Shown in pieces: positions 1 to 7,720 of a DNA stretch of 29,384 nt. This DNA is from a virus. Each line of letters starts with the position of its first letter. Position 1 is the stretch's first letter. The position numbers and the translations under genes are program-made. Location of the stretch: positions 1 to 29,384 of IMG/VR virus record IMGVR_UViG_3300017710_000037; one strand, 5' to 3'. The notes beneath the pieces were generated by a model. That model was given only the letters and a program-made list of their open reading frames with translations, was not told the origin of the DNA and did not search any database.

Positions 1-258
1 AAACATCGTGAATGGCAACGTGAGAATGGTATGCCCTTACCCTATGATCTAAACTTCCTCTGGGGTACACTACATGCTATGACTCGTTTCACACAGGCTT
101 ACAAACAGTATGAGGGTTCAAAGCTCACGCTTACAAAAGAAGAACCCAGTTTAGAACCGGAATGGCGTTGGATACCACCAGCACTTAACCTAAACATACA
201 CAAGTATACACATACAAATCTATTGATGCAGGTAACAGATGAAAAGATTTGCCCATAA
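1..258 (+). CDS. 3' end of an unrecognised gene, cut by the window edge
   Basis: The reading frame is open from base 1 (it begins KHREWQREN before the first Met) and ends at TAA 256-258, so this is the last 85 codons of a longer gene that starts outside the window. The visible part is rich in Trp, Tyr and Pro (for example EPEWRWIPP), with no motif I can assign. The next plus-strand gene starts inside it at 239, a 20-base overlap, which suggests the two are co-transcribed and translationally coupled. The overlap and the codon-rich open frame support a real gene; the function is unknown. An internal Met at base 31 exists, but nothing shows that it is the start. Confidence 0.6.
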   Translation, partial: KHREWQRENGMPLPYDLNFLWGTLHAMTRFTQAYKQYEGSKLTLTKEEPSLEPEWRWIPPALNLNIHKYTHTNLLMQVTDEKICP

Positions 259-1198
259 ATGTCAGCGTATAGCCATATGTTTCTATGGTCAGTATCGTGC
301 GGGTGACTACTTAGCAGATTACTTTCAGCAAATAGCTGATGCCGCGGGCTGTACAGTGGACTTCTTCTGTAGTAGTAAGCGTATTGCAACCTATGAGTTT
401 TCAAAATCTGCAGAAGCACAGGGTAAAAATGCCGCTGAGTATGTGGATGCATCTGATCTAGAATCTAAACTATGGAACAAGTGGCGAGCTAAATCAGTTA
501 ACATAATACCAGATTCAGTGGATGCTACCTTTAAGGAGCGTGACTGTCCTCGCAATGGTATATTCTATTCAATGAGCGACAGCATAAGACTAAAGACTGA
601 GTATGAGAACGCTAACCACTTTGTGTATGACCTAGTCTTGCTAACACGTTATGATGTACTGCTTTCACCAGGTAATATGCTGAATTACCTAAGACGCTGG
701 TACAATGACATTGGTCTAGTTGAGTTCGAACAGACTATGGGCTATCCGCTGTATAATAATTGGCTAATGGTGCAACCCCTATACACAAAGGACTGGGGTA
801 CCTGGGGACTACAGGATATAGTTGTGGTGGGTTCAAGTTATAGTATGGATGCTCTAGCAACAGAACTACAGTTCATTATGTATGGAAACCTAGAACAATT
901 TGCTAGTAAGTCACCCATAGTACATACAATGTGTGGGCACACCAGTCTATTAACTGCCGCAAGATCTGCTGGCTTGTGTTGTACTGCAAAATATCCGTTT
1001 GTGGATATACGAACTGATAAACTTACATATGATGAAAGTGTGCCACGCGATAAGCGTAAGCCCGCTATAGAGTTTAGTCTATTACGTGATACCTGGGATC
1101 TAGATAAGTTAACAGCAGAATGCCCTGTGGATTCACACAAGGCAGTAAGGTTCTACACTAGACAATGGATACAGGATCGTATAAAGATTAAGTTATAA
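239..1198 (+). CDS. Glycosyltransferase/capsule-type conserved protein (putative)
   Basis: This is a 319-residue protein. The start at 239 is preceded by AGGT eight bases upstream and overlaps the previous gene by 20 bases. Near the N-terminus IAICFYGQYRAGDY resembles the opening beta strand and loop (IALCFSGQ.R type) of uncharacterised capsular-polysaccharide and glycan proteins. In the middle, VLLTRYDVLLSP resembles the lRyDv strand-and-acid segment seen in the same proteins. No signal peptide or membrane segment is evident. Family knowledge points to sugar transfer or polysaccharide synthesis; the substrate is unknown. It is transcribed against the large minus-strand modification operon and overlaps its last gene by 11 bases at the 3' ends. 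A role in glycan decoration would fit that operon, but this is inference. Confidence 0.6.
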   Translation: MKRFAHKCQRIAICFYGQYRAGDYLADYFQQIADAAGCTVDFFCSSKRIATYEFSKSAEAQGKNAAEYVDASDLESKLWNKWRAKSVNIIPDSVDATFKERDCPRNGIFYSMSDSIRLKTEYENANHFVYDLVLLTRYDVLLSPGNMLNYLRRWYNDIGLVEFEQTMGYPLYNNWLMVQPLYTKDWGTWGLQDIVVVGSSYSMDALATELQFIMYGNLEQFASKSPIVHTMCGHTSLLTAARSAGLCCTAKYPFVDIRTDKLTYDESVPRDKRKPAIEFSLLRDTWDLDKLTAECPVDSHKAVRFYTRQWIQDRIKIKL

Positions 1199-2099
1199 GA
1201 TCTACGCTTAACCAAGTCTGCGTTGTCCATACGTTAAACCAATCCTGTTCAGTTAAATTTGCATGTTGTGCATTTGCATAAGCAAGTACTGGTGCAGTAC
1301 TGTAACAGTGTACAGGATCATCAGCTGATACATACGCTTCAAGTTTGTTTTTGAGTATCCATCTAGCCTGCTGTTGGTACTGAGCGAGGTTGTGTCGTTG
1401 TACGTCTGATGGTGTGCGTGGCGTAAAACTGGGTTGTTGTCTAAATAAAACCTGTGTGTATATATGTTTCTGTGGACGTAGCATACCATCTTTTACAACC
1501 TGTACGTCATCTGTCCATACACAATGTCCCAGATGCTTGCCCAGTGTAGCATACCCCAACAGCAAAGCCACAGGATTCTGTTGTTCATAGTATGCTTCCT
1601 GAAACCAAGTTCTCTCTTCTAGTTCTATATCACGCTGTATCTCAAGTTCAGTTGCTTGTGTACCAAAATCAAGTACAGCATAATTAACAGGATCATTTAT
1701 CCTACTCCACATGATCTGTTCCATCTGGTGAACGTATTGGTTTATCTGCTGTAGTGTATCATGTGCAGACTGTGGTAACTCATCTTTATGCAGTTCTTCT
1801 TTTGCATGAAACTGTTGATGCAGGGTATTAAGTTTCTCCTGTGTAACTGTATCTATATCCTCTGGCCAATCCAAATAAAAATCATACTGTTCCATTTGTT
1901 TAACGTTGTGCAATATGTTTGTGTTGCACTCTGTTATATCACGAAAGCGTGGGAAGTCAGGCTCCATACTTATACGTGGTGTTAACTCTTCTCGGCTTTG
2001 TTTTAATTGCATCTGTTGCCACCATGCATCTGCTACAGGTGCATCAACTAAATCAAATAATATTTCTGTGTTTGTAAAATTAAAACTAATTTGTTTCAT
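1188..2099 (-). CDS. Uncharacterised Gln-rich protein, partner candidate of radical SAM enzyme
   Basis: This is a 303-residue protein with no recognised domain. It is unusually rich in Gln (34 residues by my count, about 11%) and in Trp and His, and has only two Cys. It opens with a beta-like segment ISFNFTNTEILFDL and has a segment LNTLHQQFHAKEE near residue 90 in a predicted helical region. Similar short LNxLHxxF segments occur, from memory and unverified, in uncharacterised marine-phage proteins. The start codon lies 14 bases inside the end of the radical SAM gene and has a GAGGT ribosome site, so translation is probably coupled. It is the last gene of the minus-strand operon. It could be a substrate carrier, an adaptor or an enzyme of unknown fold. 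Confidence 0.7.
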   Translation of the reverse strand: MKQISFNFTNTEILFDLVDAPVADAWWQQMQLKQSREELTPRISMEPDFPRFRDITECNTNILHNVKQMEQYDFYLDWPEDIDTVTQEKLNTLHQQFHAKEELHKDELPQSAHDTLQQINQYVHQMEQIMWSRINDPVNYAVLDFGTQATELEIQRDIELEERTWFQEAYYEQQNPVALLLGYATLGKHLGHCVWTDDVQVVKDGMLRPQKHIYTQVLFRQQPSFTPRTPSDVQRHNLAQYQQQARWILKNKLEAYVSADDPVHCYSTAPVLAYANAQHANLTEQDWFNVWTTQTWLSVDLIT

Positions 2100-3207
2100 A
2101 TATTACCTCATATAATTCTGGATTAACACTTCGTAAATCTGTATCTCGAACTGCGTCCAACTTCTCATTATAATATTTAAACTGTCCTATTAGTTCTTCT
2201 TTATTGTCTGGTTCTTCAAATAGTATATTGCGTAGGTGTTCTATGCCCTTGCTGTCTTCAAACTGTTCTAAATTTAATTTTTTTAATAATTGTTCTTTAT
2301 ATCCACTTGGTAATAGATTAATATTTAAAAAGTTTGGTGTGCGTAATACATTAAAGTAGTAGATGTCTGCAACACCTATATGCTTTAGATGTTCTATAGT
2401 TTTATCCAGTTCGTGTATTGTTAATATACTTGTGGTTATGTTTGCCTGTACTCTATGGTATTCTGCTAAACGTTTAATATTGTTTTCAAGTGTTTGCCAC
2501 ACTGTACCAGTTCTTGCATACTCTGCTAGTTCACCAACTGCATCCACGCTTACAGCAACACTTAACCTAGTGAACTTCTCCCACATATCCAGAGCGTCCA
2601 TACCTTTATACTGTGTCTTCATTAGATTAGTATTGTATCTAACATGTACGTCCCACATCTCATTATCATAAAGTGTTTTTAATATATCCCAATGTGTGTT
2701 ATTAATAAGTGGTTCACCACCTGCAAAGTAAACTGATTTACAATGCTGTAGGTTTTCCTTAAATGCTTCTATAGTGTTTGTCTTTGTGCCTTGAACTATT
2801 GTGTCGCTTATGGGCATGTGATAGTATAGACTGTCTTCTTTATGTTTAAGAGCCTCACTATTCCACATACTGCTACTGTATGGTCCGCATATCCTACATG
2901 CCATGTTACATAGGTTATCATCTCTAATATCCCAATGACTTAGATGATTGCTGTCTTCATGCATTGCACTAAAGCGTGTGCGAGGACTATCTAATCCTGC
3001 ATCCTCACTTAGCCAACATATCTTACAACTTGAGTCTTTAATATCATTTGCTAGGTTATCTCTTACACGTTTAAACTGTGGACTTGCGTATGCTTGTTGT
3101 AGCGTATGGTCTTTAGCATTTAGTCCAAGGCTTGCTTGATCACAACACATTGTAATGTCGCCATTGGGTCTTACATGTATTCCACTATCTGCTAGTACGC
3201 AACGCAT
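2086..3207 (-). CDS. Radical SAM protein with N-terminal twitch domain
   Basis: This is a 373-residue radical SAM enzyme. The SAM-binding [4Fe-4S] motif is C100-x3-C104-x2-C107 (LCNMACRICGP), followed by the GGEP motif at 163-166, which contacts the SAM amino group in this superfamily. Ahead of the barrel, residues 11-64 carry VRPNGDITMCC and a later CKIC, the pattern of an auxiliary-cluster twitch (half-SPASM) domain placed at the N-terminus. This is the layout of the N-twitch radical SAM family. Such enzymes make carbon-centred radicals on peptides, sugars or other small substrates; the substrate here is unknown. The start overlaps the sulfotransferase-like gene by 23 bases, and an AAGAG precedes it. 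A second enzyme of the same layout lies at 5526-7061. Confidence 0.9.
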   Translation of the reverse strand: MRCVLADSGIHVRPNGDITMCCDQASLGLNAKDHTLQQAYASPQFKRVRDNLANDIKDSSCKICWLSEDAGLDSPRTRFSAMHEDSNHLSHWDIRDDNLCNMACRICGPYSSSMWNSEALKHKEDSLYYHMPISDTIVQGTKTNTIEAFKENLQHCKSVYFAGGEPLINNTHWDILKTLYDNEMWDVHVRYNTNLMKTQYKGMDALDMWEKFTRLSVAVSVDAVGELAEYARTGTVWQTLENNIKRLAEYHRVQANITTSILTIHELDKTIEHLKHIGVADIYYFNVLRTPNFLNINLLPSGYKEQLLKKLNLEQFEDSKGIEHLRNILFEEPDNKEELIGQFKYYNEKLDAVRDTDLRSVNPELYEVIYETN

Positions 3208-3844
3208 TATATAACTCTTTTAGTTCGTCGTAGTTTGTAACTACGCTTTGTTTGTCTGGACTCATTTCTATTGGATTGTCTATTAACTTAATGGGCTCAG
3301 TGCCTGTAAGCATACTCCAAATACTATTGGGATTGCTAGGCAGTTCTTCTGTGTACAATACAGTATCAGCTTTTACATAATCTATTATTCTATTTGTGTT
3401 ATCTATTGTTCCTCCGTACTCACGTTCAAAGAAACTTTCCCTAATAGTTATGGGTATGCTATCCTGATTATTAATAAATTGCTTTTTTTGTTTTGCAATG
3501 CATAAACTTAATGTTGCTTCAAATAAATCTTTTCTTGTTAATACTATATTGTAGTCACACATATCATAAAATACTTTATCTATACTATGTGCTTGCAAGT
3601 GTCTTAGATCTATACTGTGTAACTTTGCTAACCAATTTGGTTCTCTCTTAAACGCTTGTAGCATAGCAGTGTAATCTTCTTTAGTAGTTCTAAATGGTTC
3701 ACTTCCTCTGTGTAAATTATTAAATAGTGTATTAAAATTATTGTAATTATTCCTTAAATGTTTCTTTAACCCAGTATATAAAAAACTACTTCCACTTCTA
3801 GGCACTGCCCATATACATATTCTTTTACTTGCTGGTGTAAGCAT
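3185..3844 (-). CDS. Sulfotransferase-like protein
   Basis: This is a 219-residue protein. Residues 12-21 (WAVPRSGSSF) match the P-loop-like 5'-phosphosulfate-binding loop of PAPS-dependent sulfotransferases (PxSGTT/S type). Residues 100-113 (IVLTRKDLFEATLS) match the 3'-phosphate-binding strand-helix with its conserved Arg and Ser. Family knowledge: the sulfuryl group of PAPS is moved to a hydroxyl or amine, often on a sugar. The protein is short for the family (usually 250-350 residues), so it may be a minimal version. It starts with a one-base TAATG overlap with the preceding gene and a GAGGT ribosome site. Placed between an unknown gene and a radical SAM gene, it probably acts on a product of this operon; the acceptor is unknown. 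Confidence 0.8.
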   Translation of the reverse strand: MLTPASKRICIWAVPRSGSSFLYTGLKKHLRNNYNNFNTLFNNLHRGSEPFRTTKEDYTAMLQAFKREPNWLAKLHSIDLRHLQAHSIDKVFYDMCDYNIVLTRKDLFEATLSLCIAKQKKQFINNQDSIPITIRESFFEREYGGTIDNTNRIIDYVKADTVLYTEELPSNPNSIWSMLTGTEPIKLIDNPIEMSPDKQSVVTNYDELKELYNALRTSR

Positions 3845-4653
3845 TAGGACCTCTGTGTTCTGCCCTGTCTAAACTCCTCTAGGTTTTTATACATTGTCAT
3901 CTTTTCAAATTTAAATATTTCACCTTTATATTCGCTAATTGTTACACGATCATTGTCTATTGTAAACATATGATTATCGTTTATAAAGAAATCACCATTT
4001 ACGTATTTGCATTCTATAGAACCTGGAAGTTCAAACCTATGTCCAAATCCTTCATCTAGCTCACGTATTTCCCAATAGGGTTGATCAAATGTTCTCATAC
4101 GTACACCAGTATAGTATAGGTTTGGATTAGCAATTAGTTCATCTGTAAGTAAAGGTAATCTTTCCCAACAGTCTGAATAATCACTTAATACTACTTGCAT
4201 TGGCATATGTCCTTTGTCAAAGGCAACAAGACTTAATCTGCCATAACCTGGATGAAACTTATTATCCCACCTTTGCCTCCAATGTGCATGTGCAGGAGTT
4301 ACAAACTCTTCTACAGCATGAAGCCTGTGTACATCATATACCCAATTAATAAAAAAATTTCCTGTCTTTGATATTAGATAGTTTGCATTACTATCAAAAC
4401 TTTCTACATTAAATAGTTCTGATAATTGTTTGGGTAACCAATAATTTGTAAATTCTTCTTTGGATACAAAATAGCATTGAAATATATCAACACATTGTTG
4501 TACAGTCTTATACATTACTCTAAATTTAAAATTGTGTTTATCCTGTATGCGATTTAATTCTGTAATAATTTCTTCGTTATTATTACTAGTAAAACCATAG
4601 GACCTACCAGTTACATCATATAAGTCAAAGTCTAGTTCTTTTTTATATTTCAT
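3844..4653 (-). CDS. Uncharacterised protein in modification operon
   Basis: This is a 269-residue protein with no family I recognise. It looks soluble, aromatic-rich and probably alpha/beta in the first half. The last third (about 195-255) is beta-rich with short strands (VNGDFFINDNHMFTID, VTISEYKGEIFKFE), possibly a small barrel or sandwich. There is an HRLHAVEEFVTPAHAHWRQ stretch near residues 108-126 with several His, and a Cys-poor sequence overall. The start overlaps the SGNH-like gene by 11 bases with AAGGT upstream. Position between the SGNH-like and sulfotransferase-like genes suggests a step in the same pathway, either catalytic or as a carrier. No function can be assigned. Confidence 0.7.
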   Translation of the reverse strand: MKYKKELDFDLYDVTGRSYGFTSNNNEEIITELNRIQDKHNFKFRVMYKTVQQCVDIFQCYFVSKEEFTNYWLPKQLSELFNVESFDSNANYLISKTGNFFINWVYDVHRLHAVEEFVTPAHAHWRQRWDNKFHPGYGRLSLVAFDKGHMPMQVVLSDYSDCWERLPLLTDELIANPNLYYTGVRMRTFDQPYWEIRELDEGFGHRFELPGSIECKYVNGDFFINDNHMFTIDNDRVTISEYKGEIFKFEKMTMYKNLEEFRQGRTQRS

Positions 4654-5533
4654 TTAGTAGTACCTTATCAACATATCTTTCATATGTGTATTTACTATAG
4701 TGTCCGTTAATACATTGTATGGGGTTACCATCTGCTGTAACTTCTTCAAATACTTCACTAATACCATATACAAATAGACTTTTAAATTGTTCTTCTAGCC
4801 AATACAAAAGTTCTGGGTGTGGATAAGTTTGTTTAAAAGTTTTTAAGTCCTCTTGTGATTGATCACTCCAGCGTCTTACATAGTTCCAAGGAACATCTGG
4901 ATGGTATTTGTTATCACAAAAATTATGAAATGGATCTATAAACAGTACCGGACATGGACTAATACTTTTTGCACTAGTAACAAAACTATACGTCTGTAAT
5001 ACTCTTGCAGTTGCATCATCACCATATAGTAGATCAAGTTCCTCAAACTTACCGTAGCCTGGTTCTGCTGTTACGTCTGACCAACAACTTGTAACGTGGT
5101 TTACAGGATGTCTATCTATCCACTGTTCATAATAAGTTTTTCTATTTGGTACTGATAAACCAAACAACACCAGAGAATCTGATGTCATCTTTGGTATACA
5201 ATCTATAAATGTTTTGTAAATGGCATTGTTACTGTTACCACTTGTTGCTTGCATATCGTATTCACAATTAAGTTTGCGAGCTAGTATTGCACCCATGCTG
5301 TAGTAGTTTGGATGGATACTAGAACGTTTTATAGAGCCATTAATAAATTTTATGTATTTGTCTCGTTGTGTGTCCGTAAATGGTTTTGTTGGAACGCCAT
5401 GGTGATCAAGTTCAATCTTTGTACCCACTGCATCACTTGCGTCCTTTAGGAACTCTGCCTCATCAAACTCATGCTGGTGTGACTCTTCACCATACATAAA
5501 ACTATCACCAAAGATAAAAATTTTATCAGGCAT
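4643..5533 (-). CDS. SGNH/GDSL hydrolase-like protein
   Basis: From the start at 5533 this is a 296-residue protein. Block I is FIFGDSFMYG with the nucleophile Ser at residue 11. A block III-like GNSNN at 99-103 follows ATS. Near the C-terminus INGHYSKYTYERY offers the His of block V, but the usual Asp three residues before it is replaced by Ile, so a catalytic dyad or a diverged site is likely. SGNH proteins are esterases or O-acetyl transfer or removal enzymes, often on polysaccharides. I chose this start and not the one eight codons upstream because it places GDS at the usual distance from the N-terminus and gives an ATGCCTGA overlap of 8 bases with the radical SAM stop. It fits acyl editing of a glycan in this operon (inference). 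Confidence 0.8.
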   Translation of the reverse strand: MPDKIFIFGDSFMYGEESHQHEFDEAEFLKDASDAVGTKIELDHHGVPTKPFTDTQRDKYIKFINGSIKRSSIHPNYYSMGAILARKLNCEYDMQATSGNSNNAIYKTFIDCIPKMTSDSLVLFGLSVPNRKTYYEQWIDRHPVNHVTSCWSDVTAEPGYGKFEELDLLYGDDATARVLQTYSFVTSAKSISPCPVLFIDPFHNFCDNKYHPDVPWNYVRRWSDQSQEDLKTFKQTYPHPELLYWLEEQFKSLFVYGISEVFEEVTADGNPIQCINGHYSKYTYERYVDKVLLNEI

Positions 5534-7061
5534 CTGCACACTCCTTACATACAGCAAGGTATTCTTTTAGCTCAGGGAATACAGATTCAAAATCATATCC
5601 TCTACGTAACTTGTATTCATTTACAAACTGATAAAAACGTTTTCTATTCTGTTTTACTGTAAGGCTATCATCATAACGTACATGAATAACCAGATCAAGT
5701 ACAATGCGTTTAAGTTTATCAATTTCACCAGGCTCAAACGCTAGGTTCTCATTCCAACCTGGGTATACACAATTATTAACCATGAAGTCCAAGCAGGGTA
5801 CTAGGTAATCTTCAACTACTTGTTTTGTTAGGTTACGTGCATCTAAAAACTCTGGCGAACGTACATAGGGTATATCAATGTATACTCTTTTAAAACTTTT
5901 CTTTGTGGGTCTGGTTGTTTGTGGATTTGTAATAGATGAGAACTTGCCTAAGTCAACTACTGTATCGTCCTTTACCCAATATTGCATGTCGCAACTATTG
6001 TATTCACGTTTTAGTGATAACACATATTTTAAGAATCCCAAAAAGGATGGAGCACTTAATAAATTAAATGCACTCATGAATGTTACTTTTGTATCAGGTG
6101 TATTGTCAAGGAAGTATGTAATATTATTTTTAAACTGGTTCCAGTTCATTCCATCTCTAATAAACTCACATTGTTTACCAGTTGCTTCAGCACTTGTGAA
6201 TAACGTAAAGTTCTTAACACATTTCTTTTCCTGTAGTTCTTTAATCTTTACTACAAACTTTTTCCATAACTTATCAGGTACATTACCATTACTGTTAATT
6301 GCAAACTCTAATTCAGGATTAGGTTCTGCTATTAACTGATCTATAACTTTAAATGTGTGCTTGCTTAGTAACGGCTCACCACCTGTAATTCTAAATGTGT
6401 GCATGTTGTCTTTGGCTTTGGGGAACCATTTCCAAAATGCATCTGTATATGGATTGTCTTCTTTGTTCTTAACTTGTGATACAACATCACTACCACCATT
6501 AAAAAGCATCTCGTCTAGTTTATAAGGACCATGTTCCTTAATTTCTTCTACCCACTTACTACTGAAGTTAGGTCCACAGTATGCACATTTAAAGTTACAC
6601 ACATTACTAAAACTTACTTCCACATAACGTGGAAAGATATTCTCACTGCCATCTGCTTTTACAATCTCATCATAGTCATCAAAACTATATGGATCAATGC
6701 TTTTATATATTCTATCACTAAAACTGCCAGTGTCACCATCTTCAACTCGCCAGCAGTAATCACACTCTTTGGGTCTTTCACCACAGAGCATTTGCCTACG
6801 TTGTTCTTTTTTATGCTTGGTATTGTGCAATGCACCAGGATTCTTTTCTAATTCTTCTAATGGAATCCTATGTGGAGTAGGGTGGTGACAACTATGTGTA
6901 AGTCCTGTCCCCAAATGCATTGTAACTTGTGTCCACTTAGCCAGACAGAATCCAGGACCTTTGCTATCCAAAAGGTCCTTCATTTGATTCATATTGTTTG
7001 GTGAAAGTTTTCTATTGCCCCAGGAAGTTTTTTCCCACTGCAAGTCGTTTATTTTTTTCAT
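5526..7061 (-). CDS. Radical SAM protein with N-terminal twitch-like domain and C-terminal extension
   Basis: This is a 511-residue enzyme. The SAM cluster motif is C155-x3-C159-x2-C162 (VCNFKCAYCGP), with GGEP at 227-230. The N-terminal part has Cys at 39, 58, 93, 100 and 103, including SCHHPTPHR and ECDYCW, a twitch-type auxiliary cluster region ahead of the barrel. It is about 140 residues longer than the second copy at 2086-3207, mostly through inserts and a long C-terminal part (about 390-511) that ends in CKECADA, with extra Cys in PCLDFMVNNC. The start is in a 4-base ATGA overlap with thyX. The reaction is a radical chemistry step on an unknown substrate. The two copies are clearly diverged, so they probably carry out different steps. 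Confidence 0.9.
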   Translation of the reverse strand: MKKINDLQWEKTSWGNRKLSPNNMNQMKDLLDSKGPGFCLAKWTQVTMHLGTGLTHSCHHPTPHRIPLEELEKNPGALHNTKHKKEQRRQMLCGERPKECDYCWRVEDGDTGSFSDRIYKSIDPYSFDDYDEIVKADGSENIFPRYVEVSFSNVCNFKCAYCGPNFSSKWVEEIKEHGPYKLDEMLFNGGSDVVSQVKNKEDNPYTDAFWKWFPKAKDNMHTFRITGGEPLLSKHTFKVIDQLIAEPNPELEFAINSNGNVPDKLWKKFVVKIKELQEKKCVKNFTLFTSAEATGKQCEFIRDGMNWNQFKNNITYFLDNTPDTKVTFMSAFNLLSAPSFLGFLKYVLSLKREYNSCDMQYWVKDDTVVDLGKFSSITNPQTTRPTKKSFKRVYIDIPYVRSPEFLDARNLTKQVVEDYLVPCLDFMVNNCVYPGWNENLAFEPGEIDKLKRIVLDLVIHVRYDDSLTVKQNRKRFYQFVNEYKLRRGYDFESVFPELKEYLAVCKECADA

Positions 7062-7720
7062 AAATCATTTGCAAGTGGAAATATCTCTGCAATAACTTTA
7101 CTACATGCATGTGCGATATCCATATGTTCCTTCTGTGTACCATTAGCACCACGAAGTTCGATATAGTGAATCCAGCTACGCAAAGTTCCATTCATATACA
7201 ATCTTGTTTTTGTGTTGCCTTCTGGTAGAACAACACGAGCCTGTTCCTTTGCAATACCATTTGCAATAGCCCATTCATATACTTCTTTGGCTTTTTCAAT
7301 TACTGATTCCTGTTTCATTTGCCATTCGTAATGCAAATCACTTTCAGTATCAATCTCTACGCTATTCTGTCTGTTCTTTAGATCCTGTAGTCGTGCTTCA
7401 CGTGTTACAAACTGATTACCAAATTCTGCAGGGTCTGCATAACGTTGACTAAACTCCTGGAAAGCAAATGAACGGTGACGTACAATTTGATGTGCAATGT
7501 CACGAGTTGTGTTGATCTCCAGACAAGCACTTACCATTTCCAATGGCGACCAGTGTGCATGTTTAATTAGATACTTAATAAGTTTCTCGCTAGTTTCACT
7601 ATTCATTTGATTGCTAGGGTTGCTTACCCTTGCACAAAATGCAATAAGGTCCTGTACATTATCCAAGCCTTCTGCTTGAAAGTGTTCACTAGGTTTACTG
7701 TAACTTACTAATTTAATCAT
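7058..7720 (-). CDS. thyX: Flavin-dependent thymidylate synthase ThyX
   Basis: This 220-residue protein has the diagnostic ThyX motif RHR-x7-S at residues 81-91 (RHRSFAFQEFS), preceded by HWSPLE (56-61), and the C-terminal block ARVVLP...RSWIHYIELR. It makes dTMP from dUMP using FAD, NADPH and methylenetetrahydrofolate, and so supplies dTTP for phage DNA replication. Length matches the family. It overlaps both neighbours by 4 bases (ATGA) and has a GGAGG about 12 bases before the start. It is a nucleotide-metabolism gene placed inside what otherwise looks like a glycan/radical SAM operon. No key residue appears to be missing. Confidence 0.96.
   Translation of the reverse strand: MIKLVSYSKPSEHFQAEGLDNVQDLIAFCARVSNPSNQMNSETSEKLIKYLIKHAHWSPLEMVSACLEINTTRDIAHQIVRHRSFAFQEFSQRYADPAEFGNQFVTREARLQDLKNRQNSVEIDTESDLHYEWQMKQESVIEKAKEVYEWAIANGIAKEQARVVLPEGNTKTRLYMNGTLRSWIHYIELRGANGTQKEHMDIAHACSKVIAEIFPLANDL

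Noticed and set aside
31-258. A complete 75-residue gene starting at 31
   Set aside because: The frame is open to base 1 and no ribosome site is evident at 31, so a truncated larger gene is more likely.
99-452. 117-codon minus-strand open frame at the left end
   Set aside because: It overlaps two coupled plus-strand genes, one with a recognisable motif, and has no family resemblance itself.
5534-5557. Longer start for the SGNH-like gene
   Set aside because: Eight extra residues (MLYVRSVQ) precede MPDKIFIFGDS; the shorter start gives the normal GDS position and a compact 8-base overlap.
5878-6339. 153-codon plus-strand open frame opposite the radical SAM gene
   Set aside because: It is a shadow of the conserved radical SAM frame; its Phe/Leu-rich translation only mirrors codons of the opposite strand.
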